DNA from: Euglena gracilis
Taxonomy: Eukaryota; Euglenida; Euglenophyceae; Euglenales
Reading direction: 5' to 3'
Assembly (NCBI GenBank): GCA_039621445.1
Contig: CP154954.1
Span: 41,595,572-41,659,571 of the forward strand
DNA: 64,000 bases
Under the pieces are notes generated by a model. It saw only the letters and a list, made by a program, of their open reading frames with translations. It was not told where the DNA came from and did not search any database. This document shows, one piece after another, positions 1 to 13,310 of the stretch. Position numbers and translations under genes: made by a program. Position 1 is the stretch's first letter. Every line of letters begins with the position of its first letter.

Positions 1-342
1 ATTTAAGCCCCCCCCTGAAAAAAAACTTTTGTCCAAATCACCCCAACACCAGTCAAAACCCACCCAAATGGCTCCAGAACCCCCCAATCGGGGGTGGATA
101 TGCAAAAACTTGGGGGGGATATGCCCATTTTGGGCCACTTTTGGCAAAAGAACACCTCTCCCCATTGGATTTTCAATATAATGGCAAAATTTTGCACAAA
201 AAGGACTTAGCACTCAAGTATGCTGATGGCGTTTTCCTGTGTCCAAAGAGAATTTATGAGGTTATTTGAAGGAGTAGGGTTAGGGTTACGATTCTTATCC
301 AAACAGCAGAACATTTCCCGCTCAACGTTGTTAGATTGGTCT

Positions 343-482
343 CTACAAGGTACCCAGCGAACCCAAAGAGCCGCCCAACTAGGGTTAAAAACATGGGGGG
401 ACCCGAGCGAGTCGCCGAAGGCGCTCCCCCATGTGTATTAACCCTAGTTGGGCGGCTCTTTGGGGTAGCTGGTACCTTGTAG
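343..482. repeat. Long hairpin with TAACCCTAGTTGGGCGGC arms, copy 1
   Basis: An arm running from CTACAAGGTACC through AAAGAGCCGCCCAACTAGGG is repeated in inverted orientation ending GGTACCTTGTAG. The loop begins AACATGGGGGGACC and is itself partly self-complementary. The same structure recurs at 4224, 8103, 11994, 23093, 25118 and 27405. The arms extend outward into a weaker ATTGG match. Confidence 0.85.
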
Positions 483-1631
483 GGCCCAATTTATCACGTT
501 TCTGAACAGCCGGCCTGTTGTCCTCTAACTTGAAATTCTTCAAGCCGGTCAATGAAGGAGTAGGAGGAGGTAGGGTTAAGTTATGGTCGGCCCGACCTCC
601 ACGATGGCGACCACCAGAAATCCGCACGGAACCGGGGGGGGGGGGGGTAGTGCAAAAAAATGGTGGTCGGCCCGACCTCCACAGGTCGGGCCGACCATGG
701 TCGGCCCGACCTAAATTGGTCGGCCCGACCATGGTCGGCCCGACCTCCACGATGACGACCACCGGAAATCCGCACGGAGCCGCCTTCCAGCTGTAATTAT
801 GTTTTAAAACTGCCTTTTTGACCTATTTGTATTCACAGATATGTATTCACAGATAGATATCGTTGGAGACAAGGCAGTACGGTTGGTCAAACCTTGGGAC
901 CCCCCCCTCCCCCCCCCCCCCTGTACCGTTCCAAACCCCCCTACTGGGGAGCTCCCTCCCCCCCCCTCCAACCCCCCAAGAAAAACAAAAAACAATCAAA
1001 AATGCAACAGCATTGGTCATCTTCCCGCAAGATGCAATCTGAACTCTGAACTGCACAAAATGCTTGTACAACGAAGGCAACCTCAATTGGACGAAAAATG
1101 TCGCAACTGTCTCGGGGGTAGGCAGTACAGTTGTGATTTTCTGGGGACCCCCCCCCCCTGTACAGCTTCCAACCCCCCCGGACCCCCCCCCCGGGCCTTG
1201 TCTCCGATCTAATGCATCATGGATCCATGGACCGTCTGACCAGTCAGACGGTCCATGTCAAGCAATCCAAACACAAACAGAAAAAGGCTGTGGTCTGTGA
1301 GCTCATTGGGTGAAAACAGATTTGGGCACAATTGAACAACACCACACCATTCGGAAATGCATCAAATTTGAAACTTTTTCTTCTTTTTCGACACGCAAAA
1401 ATGGTGTTTAAAATGTCACAATGTGCAATGTGAGTGTGTACATTCTGTGGAACATTGTGGAACATTCTGTGCAGACATTTCAACTGAAAGATGGCGGGAG
1501 AATGTTTTTGGAGGTGGCAAAAATTTGGAGGACAGAGGCAAAAATTCGAGGTTTTTGGGGCAAAATAGAATGGACAGGGGGCAGCATTTTTTGGACGGGG
1601 GGCAAAAATTTTGAAACGAGTGTGCAAAATA

Positions 1632-1836
1632 CCATGCCCCCCCCATTGTGTACCCCCCCCATTGTGTACCCCCTGGGGGGGGGGGGGAGGTACATAATGG
1701 GGGGGGTAGCACCACCTTCTCCCATGTCCCGCCAAAGAAAAACTTGCCCCCCCCATTGTGTACCTCCCCCCCATTATGTACCTCCTGCCCGGTTTTGGCC
1801 TCCCGGGGGGAGGTACATAAAGGGGGGGGGGCATGG
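1632..1836. mobile_element. 205-bp TA-flanked MITE in unit 1
   Basis: The element begins CCATGCCCCCCCC and ends with the inverted GGGGGGCATGG, flanked on both sides by TA (1630-1631 and 1837-1838). The word ATTGTGTACC occurs twice at the left, and GGTACATAAT/GGTACATAAA versions occur inverted at the right. Unit 4 has the uninterrupted site with a single TA, so insertion with a TA duplication is directly visible. A TA duplication suggests Tc1/mariner-type mobilisation (inference). No transposase is encoded. Confidence 0.82.
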
Positions 1837-3756
1837 TATTTTGGGACGGGAGGCAGAAAAAAGGAGAGACCGGGCAAAATATAGTGAGTGTTAGCTATAA
1901 GGCCATTTTAGGCCATTTTAGGCCGTTTTAGGCCATTTTTAGCTATAGGTGCTTGGACGCAGGGGAGACACCCCCCATGGGTGACCATTGGCACCCATGA
2001 CCAATCATGTGTGCCCAATGCCAAAAATGGCAAGGGTGGTCTACTCAGGTTCAACCCCCCCCCCGATCCAGTGCAGATGATCGGAGGTGCGGGACCCCCC
2101 CCTTCCCAGGAGCCATTTTTGACCCGAAAATGACCTCACCCCCAAATTCCAAAAAAACCCTCCAAATGCTCAAAATATCAATAAATTTGATGTTTTAGAA
2201 TCCAATTCTCCAAAACAATTGTCAAAAAAAGCCCAAATTCGCATTTTGAGGGCAAAACCAATCCACTGCCAAAAAGTGCCAAAGAGGCAAAAGGTAGCGC
2301 ATTGGTGAAACATTTGGAAAAGCTTTGGAACGGGGGGCAACATGGACCCTCAAAAAACACGATGCAAAAAAAGGATTTCATTTTGTGTAAAAAAAGGAAT
2401 TTTGTCACCAAAAAAATGCAAAAAAAAAAAAAGCAAAAATTCTGGTCTCGGGGGGAAATCGGGGCCCCTTCAAACCTTGGCCCAAAAACACTTGTCTCGA
2501 AATCGGCCCAAACACGGCTTCAGGGGGTGGGCCTGGGTCACGGGGGGGGGGGGGGTCACGGGGGATACACCCTCCATTTCACACAAAATTTGAGCCTTTT
2601 TTGTCCATTATCAGGTAAGTTTTGCCAGTCCATTGAAAATGGGACACCCGTTGAGCAATTTTAGTTATTCGATTAATTTGTGAACAAAAATCCACACAAT
2701 GACAAGAGAATGACCCAAAAATAGGCCAAAAAGGTCAAAATTGGTCAAAAAAATTCCAAAATTGGCAAAATTGACAAAAATTGGCGAAAAATGACTTCAA
2801 ATGGACAAAAATGCAGCCTCCACCAACGATGAACATGATCTTGAAGGGAGATTAACGGCGAACTTCTGAATTGGCTCGGGTCATTTTCCTGTGAGTCACA
2901 CGGCTGTCCGACGGCTGGCCGACGGCTGGCCGACGGCGTGCTCCCCCTATTAGTTGGGATATATATAAAAAAGGGCCTTGTGGGGCTGTGCTCCTCCACC
3001 AAATCCACTGTTCACCGTCCACATTGACAAAAGACACCAAAAGTCATTACCTGAATGGCTACAGTTGTTACAAAAAAAATTGTTGTGCAACAAAAAATTT
3101 TACATTTATAGCTAACCCCTCCAAATTCTGCCCCCCCGTCCCAAAATATGGTGCCTCCTGGACCCCTCACTTTTGCCAGGGTTCCAAGAAATATTTGCCA
3201 CCCGGGTAAAATTTTTTGCCACAAATCCCATCACTTTTGCCCTTGAGACCCGAAACTTTTGCCAACTGCAAAAAAAAATTTCCGTTAATGTGAAAAGGAA
3301 ACGTCCAGCAGAATCAGCATAAATTAACAGAAATACGCCAAATAAATGTGATCATCAATCCAAATAATAACAATTGAAATTTCACAGGATGTTGCAGACA
3401 GCTCTCCAAAAGGAAATTTGTTTGATACCCTACAAAAAAAACTGTGTTTGGGGAAAGAATGAGAGGTGCGGATGAATGCCTAAACAGTAAAAATCAACAG
3501 CAACGTAATGGTTGTGATTCACACGAGAGAGTTTGGGGTGCAGGTTGAGGGAAACGGTGAACACAACGCACAGCGTGTTTGGCAATGAGGGGTGAAGGCA
3601 CTTTTGGTCCATGTGTGAGGGTCATTCCACACAAAAATGTGTTCAAAGAGGCACAGCAAAAATATTCCGAGCCTTTGTAAAGAGAGGGACGGGTAACAAA
3701 AGAACCAATCCCACTGCCTTCCAGGGCCCCGAGCGGATTTCCGGTGGTGGTCGCTG

Positions 3757-3845
3757 TGGAGGTCGGGCCGACCATGGTCGGCCCGACCATGGTCGGCCCG
3801 ACCATGACCCCCTGTGGAGGTCGGCCCGACCTGGTCGGCCCGACC
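3757..3845. repeat. GGTCGGCCCGACC palindrome cluster (representative)
   Basis: Tandem ATGGTCGGCCCGACC (15-bp period) built on a 13-bp palindrome. Equivalent clusters lie at about 585-752, 4469-4623, 7655-7726, 8364-8515, 11530-11613 and 12253-12411 in the array, and at 19833-19862, 24719-24780, 25835-25980, 26335-26375 and 28170-28235 outside it. They are usually bordered by CGGATTTCCGGTGGTCG and a C or G run. Confidence 0.85.
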
Positions 3846-4223
3846 ACCATTTTTTTGCACTACCCCCCCCCTTTCTGGAGATTTAAGCCCCCCCCCTGAA
3901 AAAAAACTTTTGTCCAAATCACCCCAACACCAGTCAAAACCCACCCAAATGGCTCCAGAACCCCCCAATCGGGGGTGGATATGCAAAAACTTGGGGGGGA
4001 TATGCCCATTTTGGGCCACTTTTGGCAAAAGAACACCTCTCCCCATTGGATTTTCAATATAATGGCAAAATTTTGCACAAAAAGGACTTAGCACTCAAGT
4101 ATGCTGATGGCGTTTTCCTGTGTCCAAAGAGAATTTATGAGGTTATTTGAAGGAGTAGGGTTAGGGTTACGATTCTTATCCAAACAGCAGAACATTTCCC
4201 GCTCAACGTTGTTAGATTGGTCT

Positions 4224-4363
4224 CTACAAGGTACCCAGCGAACCCAAAGAGCCGCCCAACTAGGGTTAAAAACATGGGGGGACCCGAGCGAGTCGCCGAA
4301 GGCGCTCCCCCATGTGTATTAACCCTAGTTGGGCGGCTCTTTGGGGTAGCTGGTACCTTGTAG
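4224..4363. repeat. Long hairpin, copy 2
   Basis: Same inverted-repeat structure in array unit 2. Confidence 0.85.
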
Positions 4364-5508
4364 GGCCCAATTTATCACGTTTCTGAACAGCCGGCCTGTT
4401 GTCCTCTAACTTGAAATTCTTCAAGCCGGTCAATGAAGGAGTAGGAGGAGGTAGGGTTAAGTTATGGTCGGCCCGACCTCCACGATGGCGACCACCAGAA
4501 ATCCGCACGGAACCGGGGGGGGGGGTAGTGCAAAAAAATGGTGGTCGGCCCGACCTCCACAGGTCGGGCCGACCATGGTCGGCCCGACCTAAATTGGTCG
4601 GCCCGACCATGGTCGGCCCGACCTCCACGATGACGACCACCGGAAATCCGCACGGAGCCGCCTTCCAGCTGTAATTATGTTTTAAAACTGCCTTTTTGAC
4701 CTATTTGTATTCACAGATATGTATTCACAGATAGATATCGTTGGAGACAAGGCAGTACGGTTGGTCAAACCTTGGGACCCCCCCTCCCCCCCCCCTCCTG
4801 TACAGTTCCAACCCCCCCTCCTGGGAACCCCCCTCCCCCCACTTCCAACCCCCCAAGAAAAACAAAAAAACAATCAAAAATGCAACAGCATTGGTCATCT
4901 TCCCGCAAGATGCAATCTGAACTCTGAACTGCACAAAATGCTTGTACAACGAAGGCAACCTCAATTGGACGAAAAATGTCGCAACTGTCTCGGGGGTAGG
5001 CAGTACAGTTGTGATTTTCTGGGGACCCCCCCCCCTGTACAGCTTCCAACCCCCCCGGACCCCCCCCCCCGGGCCTTGTCTCCGATCTAATGCATCATGG
5101 ATCCATGGACCGTCTGACCAGTCAGACGGTCCATGTCAAGCAATCCAAACACAAACAGAAAAAGGCTGTGGTCTGTGAGCTCATTGGGTGAAAACAGATT
5201 TGGGCACAATTGAACAACACCACACCATTCGGAAATGCATCAAATTTGAAACTTTTTCTTCTTTTTCGACACGCAAAAATGGTGTTTAAAATGTCACAAT
5301 GTGCAATGTGAGTGTGTACATTCTGTGGAACATTGTGGAACATTCTGTGCAGACATTTCAACTGAAAATGGCGGGAGAATGTTTTTGGAGGTGGCAAAAA
5401 TTTGGAGGACAGAGGCAAAAATTCGAGGTTTTTGGGGCAAAATAGAATGGACAGGGGGCAGCATTTTTTGGACGGGGGGCAAAAATTTTGAAACGAGTGT
5501 GCAAAATA

Positions 5509-5714
5509 CCATGCCCCCCCCCATTGTGTACCCCCCCCATTGTGTACCCCCTGGGGGGGGGGGGAGGTACATAATGGGGGGGGGTAGCACCACCTTCTCC
5601 CATGTCCCGCCAAAGAAAAACTTGCCCCCCCCATTGTGTACCTCCCCCCCATTATGTACCTCCTGCCCGGTTTTGGCCTCCCGGGGGGAGGTACATAAAG
5701 GGGGGGGGGCATGG
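5509..5714. mobile_element. TA-flanked MITE in unit 2
   Basis: Second array copy of the CCATG-C-run element, flanked by TA at 5507-5508 and 5715-5716. It was probably amplified with the 3.88-kb unit rather than inserted independently. Confidence 0.8.
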
Positions 5715-8102
5715 TATTTTGGGACGGGAGGCAGAAAAAAGGAGAGACCGGGCAAAATATAGTGAGTGTTAGCTATAAGGCCATTTTAGGCCATTTTAGG
5801 CCGTTTTAGGCCATTTTTAGCTATAGGTGCTTGGACGCAGGGGAGACACCCCCCATGGGTGACCATTGGCACCCATGACCAATCATGTGTGCCCAATGCC
5901 AAAAATGGCAAGGGTGGTCTACTCAGGTTCAACCCCCCCCCCCCGATCCAGTGCAGATGATCGGAGGTGCGGGACCCCCCCCTTCCCAGGAGCCATTTTT
6001 GACCCGAAAATGACCTCACCCCCAAATTCCAAAAAAACCCTCCAAATGCTCAAAATATCAATAAATTTGATGTTTTAGAATCCAATTCTCCAAAACAATT
6101 GTCAAAAAAAGCCCAAATTCGCATTTTGAGGGCAAAACCAATCCACTGCCAAAAAGTGCCAAAGAGGCAAAAGGTAGCGCATTGGTGAAACATTTGGAAA
6201 AGCTTTGGAACGGGGGGCAACATGGACCCTCAAAAAACACGATGCAAAAAAAGGATTTCATTTTGTGTAAAAAAAGGAATTTTGTCACCAAAAAAAAATG
6301 CAAAAAGGGGGAAAAAATTGCAAAAATTCTGGTCTCGGGGGGAAATCGGGGCCCCTTCAAACCTTGGCCCAAAAACACTTGTCTCGAAATCGGCCCAAAC
6401 ACGGCTTCAGGGGGTGGGCCTGGGTCACGGGGGGGGGGGGGGGGCACGGGGGATACACCCTCCATTTCACACAAAATTTGAGCCTTTTTTGTCCATTATC
6501 AGGTAAGTTTTGCCAGTCCATTGAAAATGGGACACCCGTTGAGCAATTTTAGTTATTCGATTAATTTGTGAACAAAAATCCACACAATGACAAGAGAATG
6601 ACCCAAAAATAGGCCAAAAAGGTCAAAATTGGTCAAAAAAATTCCAAAATTGGCAAAATTGACAAAAATTGGCGAAAAATGACTTCAAATGGACAAAAAT
6701 GCAGCCTCCACCAACGATGAACATGATCTTGAAGGGAGATTAACGGCGAACTTCTGAATTGGCTCGGGTCATTTTCCTGTGAGTCACACGGCTGTCCGAC
6801 GGCTGGCCGACGGCTGGCCGACGGCGTGCTCCCCCTATTAGTTGGGATATATATAAAAAAGGGCCTTGTGGGGCTGTGCTCCTCCACCAAATCCACTGTT
6901 CACCGTCCACATTGACAAAAGACACCAAAAGTCATTACCTGAATGGCTACAGTTGTTACAAAAAAAATTGTTGTGCAACAAAAAATTTTCCATTTATAGC
7001 TAACCCCTCCAAATTCTGCCCCCCCGTCCCAAAATATGGTGCCTCCTGGACCCCTCACTTTTGCCAGGGTTCCAAGAAATATTTGCCACCCGGGTAAAAT
7101 TTTTTGCCACAAATCCCATCACTTTTGCCCTTGAGACCCGAAACTTTTGCCAACTGCAAAAAAAAATTTCCGTTAATGTGAAAAGGAAACGTCCAGCAGA
7201 ATCAGCATAAATTAACAGAAATACGCCAAATAAATGTGATCATCAATCCAAATAATAACAATTGAAATTTCACAGGATGTTGCAGACAGCTCTCCAAAAG
7301 GAAATTTGTTTGATACCCTACAAAAAAAACTTCAACTGTGTTTGGGGAAAGAATGAGAGGTGCGGATGAATGCCTAAACAGTAAAAATCAACAGCAACGT
7401 AATGGTTGTGATTCACACGAGAGAGTTTGGGGTGCAGGTTGAGGGAAACGGTGAACACAACGCACAGCGTGTTTGGCAATGAGGGGTGAAGGCACTTTTG
7501 GTCCATGTGTGAGGGTCATTCCACACAAAAATGTGTTCAAAGAGGCACAGCAAAAATATTCCGAGCCTTTGTAAAGAGAGGGACGGGTAACAAAAGAACC
7601 AATCCCACTGCCTTCCAGGGCCCCGAGCGGATTTCCGGTGGTGGTCGCTGTGGAGGTCGGGCCGACCATGGTCGGCCCGACCATGACCCCCTGTGGAGGT
7701 CGGCCCGACCTGGTCGGCCCGACCACCATTTTTTTGCACTACCCCCCCCCTTTCTGGAGATTTAAGCCCCCCCCCCTGAAAAAAACTTTTGTCCAAATCA
7801 CCCCAACACCAGTCAAAACCCACCCAAATGGCTCCAGAACCCCCCAATCGGGGGTGGATATGCAAAAACTTGGGGGGGATATGCCCATTTTGGGCCACTT
7901 TTGGCAAAAGAACACCTCTCCCCATTGGATTTTCAATATAATGGCAAAATTTTGCACAAAAAGGACTTAGCACTCAAGTATGCTGATGGCGTTTTCCTGT
8001 GTCCAAAGAGAATTTATGAGGTTATTTGAAGGAGTAGGGTTAGGGTTACGATTATTATCCAAACAGCAGAACATTTCCCGCTCAACGTTGTTAGATTGGT
8101 CT

Positions 8103-8253
8103 CTACAAGGTACCCAGCGAACCCAAAGAGCCGCCCAACTAGGGTTAAAAACATGGGGGGACCCGAGCGAGTCGCCGAAGGCGCCGAGCGAGGGTTCCCC
8201 CATGTGTATTAACCCTAGTTGGGCGGCTCTTTGGGGTAGCTGGTACCTTGTAG
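8103..8253. repeat. Long hairpin, copy 3
   Basis: Same structure in array unit 3, with a longer loop containing GCCGAGCGAGGGTT. Confidence 0.85.
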
Positions 8254-9397
8254 GGCCCAATTTATCACGTTTCTGAACAGCCGGCCTGTTGTCCTCTAAC
8301 TTGAAATTCTTCAAGCCGGTCAATGAAGGAGTAGGAGGAGGTAGGGTTAAGTTATGGTCGGCCCGACCTCCACGATGGCGACCACCAGAAATCCGCACGG
8401 AACCGGGGGGGGGGGGTAGTGCAAAAAAATGGTGGTCGGCCCGACCTCCACAGGTCGGGCCGACCATGGTCGGCCCGACCTAAATTGGTCGGCCCGACCA
8501 TGGTCGGCCCGACCTCCACGATGACGACCACCGGAAATCCGCACGGAGCCGCCTTCCAGCTGTAATTATGTTTTAAAACTGCCTTTTTGACCTATTTGTA
8601 TTCACAGATATGTATTCACAGATAGATATCGTTGGAGACAAGGCAGTACGGTTGGTCAAACCTTGGGACCCCCCCTCCCCCCCCCCTCCTGTACAGTTCC
8701 AACCCCCCCTCCTGGGAACCCCCCTCCCCCCACTTCCAACCCCCCAAGAAAAACAAAAAACAATCAAAAATGCAACAGCATTGGTCATCTTCCCGCAAGA
8801 TGCAATCTGAACTCTGAACTGCACAAAATGCTTGTACAACGAAGGCAACCTCAATTGGACGAAAAATGTCGCAACTGTCTCGGGGGTAGGCAGTACAGTT
8901 GTGATTTTCTGGGGACCCCCCCCCCTGTACAGCCTCCAACCCCCCCCCGCGCCCCCCCCGCGCCTTGTCTCCGATCTAATGCATCATGGATCCATGGACC
9001 GTCTGACCAGTCAGACGGTCCATGTCAAGCAATCCAAACACAAACAGAAAAAGGCTGTGGTCTGTGAGCTCATTGGGTGAAAACAGATTTGGGCACAATT
9101 GAACAACACCACACCATTCGGAAATGCATCAAATTTGAAACTTTTTCTTCTTTTTCGACACGCAAAAATGGTGTTTAAAATGTCACAATGTGCAATGTGA
9201 GTGTGTACATTCTGTGGAACATTGTGGAACATTCTGTGCAGACATTTCAACTGAAAATGGCGGGAGAATGTTTTTGGAGGTGGCAAAAATTTGGAGGACA
9301 GAGGCAAAAATTCGAGGTTTTTGGGGCAAAATAGAATGGACAGGGGGCAGCATTTTTTGGACGGGGGGCAAAAATTTTGAAACGAGTGTGCAAAATA

Positions 9398-9590
9398 CCA
9401 TGCCCCCCCCCATTGTGTACCCCCCCCTGGGGGGGGGGGGAGGTACATAATGGGGGGGGTAGCACCACCTTCTCCCATGTCCCGCCAAAGAAAAACTTGC
9501 CCCCCCCATTGTGTACCTCCCCCCCATTATGTACCTCCTGCCCGGTTTTGGCCTCCCGGGGGGAGGTACATAAAGGGGGGGGGGGCATGG
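9398..9590. mobile_element. TA-flanked MITE in unit 3
   Basis: Third array copy, 193 bp, with one fewer C-run/ATTGTGTA repeat in the left half. TA at 9396-9397 and 9591-9592. Confidence 0.8.
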
Positions 9591-11993
9591 TATTTTGGGA
9601 CGGGAGGCAGAAAAAAGGAGAGACCGGGCAAAATATAGTGAGTGTTAGCTATAAGGCCATTTTAGGCCATTTTAGGCCGTTTTAGGCCATTTTTAGCTAT
9701 AGGTGCTTGGACGCAGGGGAGACACCCCCCATGGGTGACCATTGGCACCCATGACCAATCATGTGTGCCCAATGCCAAAAATGGCAAGGGTGGTCTACTC
9801 AGGTTCAACCCCCCCCCCGATCCAGTGCAGATGATCGGAGGTGCGGGACCCCCCCCTTCCCAGGAGCCATTTTTGACCCGAAAATGACCTCACCCCCAAA
9901 TTCCAAAAAAAACCCTCCAAATGCTCAAAATATCAATAAATTTGATGTTTTAGAATCCAATTCTCCAAAACAATTGTCAAAAAAAGCCCAAATTCGCATT
10001 TTGAGGGCAAAACCAATCCACTGCCAAAAAGTGCCAAAGAGGCAAAAGGTAGCGCATTGGTGAAACATTTGGAAAAGCTTTGGAACGGGGGGCAACATGG
10101 ACCCTCAAAAAACACGATGCAAAAAAAGGATTTCATTTTGTGTAAAAAAAGGAATTTTGTCACCAAAAAAAAATGCAAAAAGGGGGAAAAAATTGCAAAA
10201 ATTCTGGTCTCGGGGGGAAATCGGGGCCCCTTCAAACCTTGGCCCAAAAACACTTGTCTCGAAATCGGCCCAAACACGGCTTCAGGGGGTGGGCCTGGGT
10301 CGTGGGGGGGGGGGGGGGGGGGTCACGGGGGATACACCCTCCATTTCACACAAAATTTGAGCCTTTTTTGTCCATTATCAGGTAAGTTTTGCCAGTCCAT
10401 TGAAAATGGGACACCCGTTGAGCAATTTTAGTTATTCGATTAATTTGTGAACAAAAATCCACACAATGACAAGAGAATGACCCAAAAATAGGCCAAAAAG
10501 GTCAAAATTGGTCAAAAAAATTCCAAAATTGGCAAAATTAACAAAAATTGGCGAAAAATGACTTCAAATGGACAAAAATGCAGCCTCCACCAACGATGAA
10601 CATGATCTTGAAGGGAGATTAACGGCGAACTTCTGAATTGGCTCGGGTCATTTTCCTGTGAGTCACACGGCTGTCCGACGGCTGGCCGACGGCTGGCCGA
10701 CGGCGTGCTCCCCCTATTAGTTGGGATATATAAAAAAGGGCCTTGTGGGGCTGTGCTCCTCCACCAAATCCACTGTTCACCGTCCACATTGACAAAAGAC
10801 ACCAAAAGTCATTACCTGAATGGCTACAGTTGTTACAAAAAAAATTGTTGTGCAACAAAAAATTTTCCATTTATAGCTAACCCCTCCAAATTCTGCCCCC
10901 CCGTCCCAAAATATGGTGCCTCCTGGACCCCTCACTTTTGCCAGGGTTCCAAGAAATATTTGCCACCCGGGTAAAATTTTTTTCTACAAATTCTATCACT
11001 TTTGCCCTTGAGACCCGAAACTTTTGCCAACTGCAAAAAAAAATTTCCGTTAATGTGAAAAGGAAACGTCCAGCAGAATCAGCATAAATTAACAGAAATA
11101 CACCAAATAAATGTGATCATCAATCCAAATAATAACAATTGAAATTTCACAGGATGTTGCAGACAGCTCTCCAAAAGGAAATTTGTTTGATACCCTACAA
11201 AAAAAACTTCAACTGTGTTTGGGGAAAGAATGAGAGGTGCGGATGAATGCCTAAACAGTAAAAATCAACAGCAACGTAATGGTTGTGATTCACACGAGAG
11301 AGTTTGGGGTGCAGGTTGAGGGAAACGGTGAACACAACGCACAGCGTGTTTGGCAATGAGGGGTGAAGGCACTTTTGGTCCATGTGTGAGGGTCATTCCA
11401 CACAAAAATGTGTTCAAAGAGGCACAGCAAAAATATTCCGAGCCTTTGTAAAGAGAGGGACGGGTAACAAAAGAACCAATCCCACTGCCTTCCAGGGCCC
11501 CGAGCGGATTTCCGGTGGTGGTCGCTGTGGAGGTCGGGCCGACCATGGTCGGCCCGACCATGGTCGGCCCGACCATGACCCCCTGTGGAGGTCGGCCCGA
11601 CCTGGTCGGCCCGACCACCATTTTTTTGCACTACCCCCCCCCTTTCTGGAGATTTAAGCCCCCCCCCCTGAAAAAAACTTTTGTCCAAATCACCCCAACA
11701 CCAGTCAAAACCCACCCAAATGGCTCCAGAACCCCCCAATCGGGGGTGGATATGCAAAAACTTGGGGGGGATATGCCCATTTTGGGCCACTTTTGGCAAA
11801 AGAACACCTCTCCCCATTGGATTTTCAATATAATGGCAAATTTTGCACAAAAAGGACTTAGCACTCAAGTATGCTGATGGCGTTTTCCTGTGTCCAAAGA
11901 GAATTTATGAGGTTATTTGAAGGAGTAGGGTTAGGGTTACGATTCTTATCCAAACAGCAGAACATTTCCCGCTCAACGTTGTTAGATTGGTCT

Positions 11994-12144
11994 CTACAAG
12001 GTACCCAGCGAACCCAAAGAGCCGCCCAACTAGGGTTAAAAACATGGGGGGACCCGAGCGAGTCGCCGAAGGCGCCGAGCGAGGGTTCCCCCATGTGTAT
12101 TAACCCTAGTTGGGCGGCTCTTTGGGGTAGCTGGTACCTTGTAG
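11994..12144. repeat. Long hairpin, copy 4
   Basis: Same structure in array unit 4, with the longer loop as in unit 3. Confidence 0.85.
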
Positions 12145-13291
12145 GGCCCAATTTATCACGTTTCTGAACAGCCGGCCTGTTGTCCTCTAACTTGAAATTC
12201 TTCAAGCCGGTCAATGAAGGAGGAGGAGGAGGTAGGGTAGGGTTAGGTTATGGTCGGCCCGACCTCCACGATGGGGACCACCAGAAATCCGCCCGGAACC
12301 GGGGGGGGGGGGTAGTGCAAAAAAATGGTGGTCGGCCCGACCTCCACAGGTCGGGCCGACCATGGTCGGCCCGACCTAAATTGGTCGGCCCGACCATGGT
12401 CGGCCCGACCTCCACGATGACGACCACCGGAAATCCGCACGGAGCCGCCTTCCAGCTGTAATTATGTTTTAAAACTGCCTTTTTGACCTATTTGTATTCA
12501 CAGATATGTATATATTCCACCAGATAGGTATCGTTGGAGACAAGGCAGTACGGTTGGTCAAACCTTGGGACCCCCCCCTCCCCCCCCCCTCCTGTGCAGT
12601 TCCCACCCCCCCTACTGGGAACCTCCCTCCCCCACTTCCAACCCCCCAAGAAAAACAAAAAAACAATCAAAAATGCAACAGCATTGGTCATCTTCCCGCA
12701 AGATGCAATCTGAACTCTGAACTGCACAAAATGCTTGTACAACGAAGGCAACCTCAATTGGACGAAAAATGTCGCAACTGTCTCGGGGGTAGGCAGTACA
12801 GTTGTGATTTTCTGGGGACCCCCCCCCGTTACAGCTTCCAAACCCCCCTTGCCCCCCCCCCCCGGGCCTTGACTCCGATTTAATGCATCATGGAACGATG
12901 GACCTTCTGCTCAGTCACACGGAAAATGTTAAGCAATCCAAACACAACCCGAAAAAGGCTGTAGTCTGTGAGATCATTGGTTGAAAACAGATTTGAGCAA
13001 AGTTGAACAAAACCACACCAAACGTAAATGCATCAAAATTTGAAACTTTTTTCGTCTTTTCGACACGCAAAATGGTGTTTAAAATGTCACAATGTGCAAT
13101 GTGAGTGTGTACATTCTGTGGAACATTGTGGAACATTCTGTGCAGACATTTCAACTGAAAATGGCGGGAGAATGTTTTTGGAGGTGGCAAAAATTTGGAG
13201 GACAGAGGCAAAAATTCGAGGTTTTTGAGGCAAAATAGAATGGACAGGGGGCAGCATTTTTTGGACGGGGGGCAAAAATTTTGAAACGAGT

Positions 13292-13310
13292 GTGCAAAAT
13301 ATTTTGGGAC
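13292..13310. other. Empty MITE site in unit 4
   Basis: Here the sequence flanking the MITE in units 1-3 is joined directly through a single TA (13300-13301). This is the expected pre-insertion or cleanly excised site. Confidence 0.8.

Larger units (their letters stand above)
1..3880. repeat. Array unit 1
   Basis: First full 3,880-bp unit. It holds GGTCGGCCCGACC palindromes at about 585-752 and 3757-3845, a long hairpin at 343-482 and a MITE at 1632-1836. Its left end coincides with the window edge, so the array may extend further left. Confidence 0.85.
3881..7759. repeat. Array unit 2
   Basis: Near-identical copy of unit 1 (period 3,879). It differs mainly in lengths of C, G and A runs. 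Confidence 0.88.
7760..11651. repeat. Array unit 3
   Basis: Third full copy (3,892 bp). Its MITE lacks one internal C-run/ATTGTGTA repeat, and the hairpin loop near 8180 is about 11 bp longer than in units 1 and 2. Confidence 0.88.

Noticed and set aside
385-12883. Repeated 100-196-codon frames in the 3.88-kb units
   Set aside because: They are proline/glycine-rich translations of homopolymers and palindromes, open on both strands, and change frame between units with homopolymer length.
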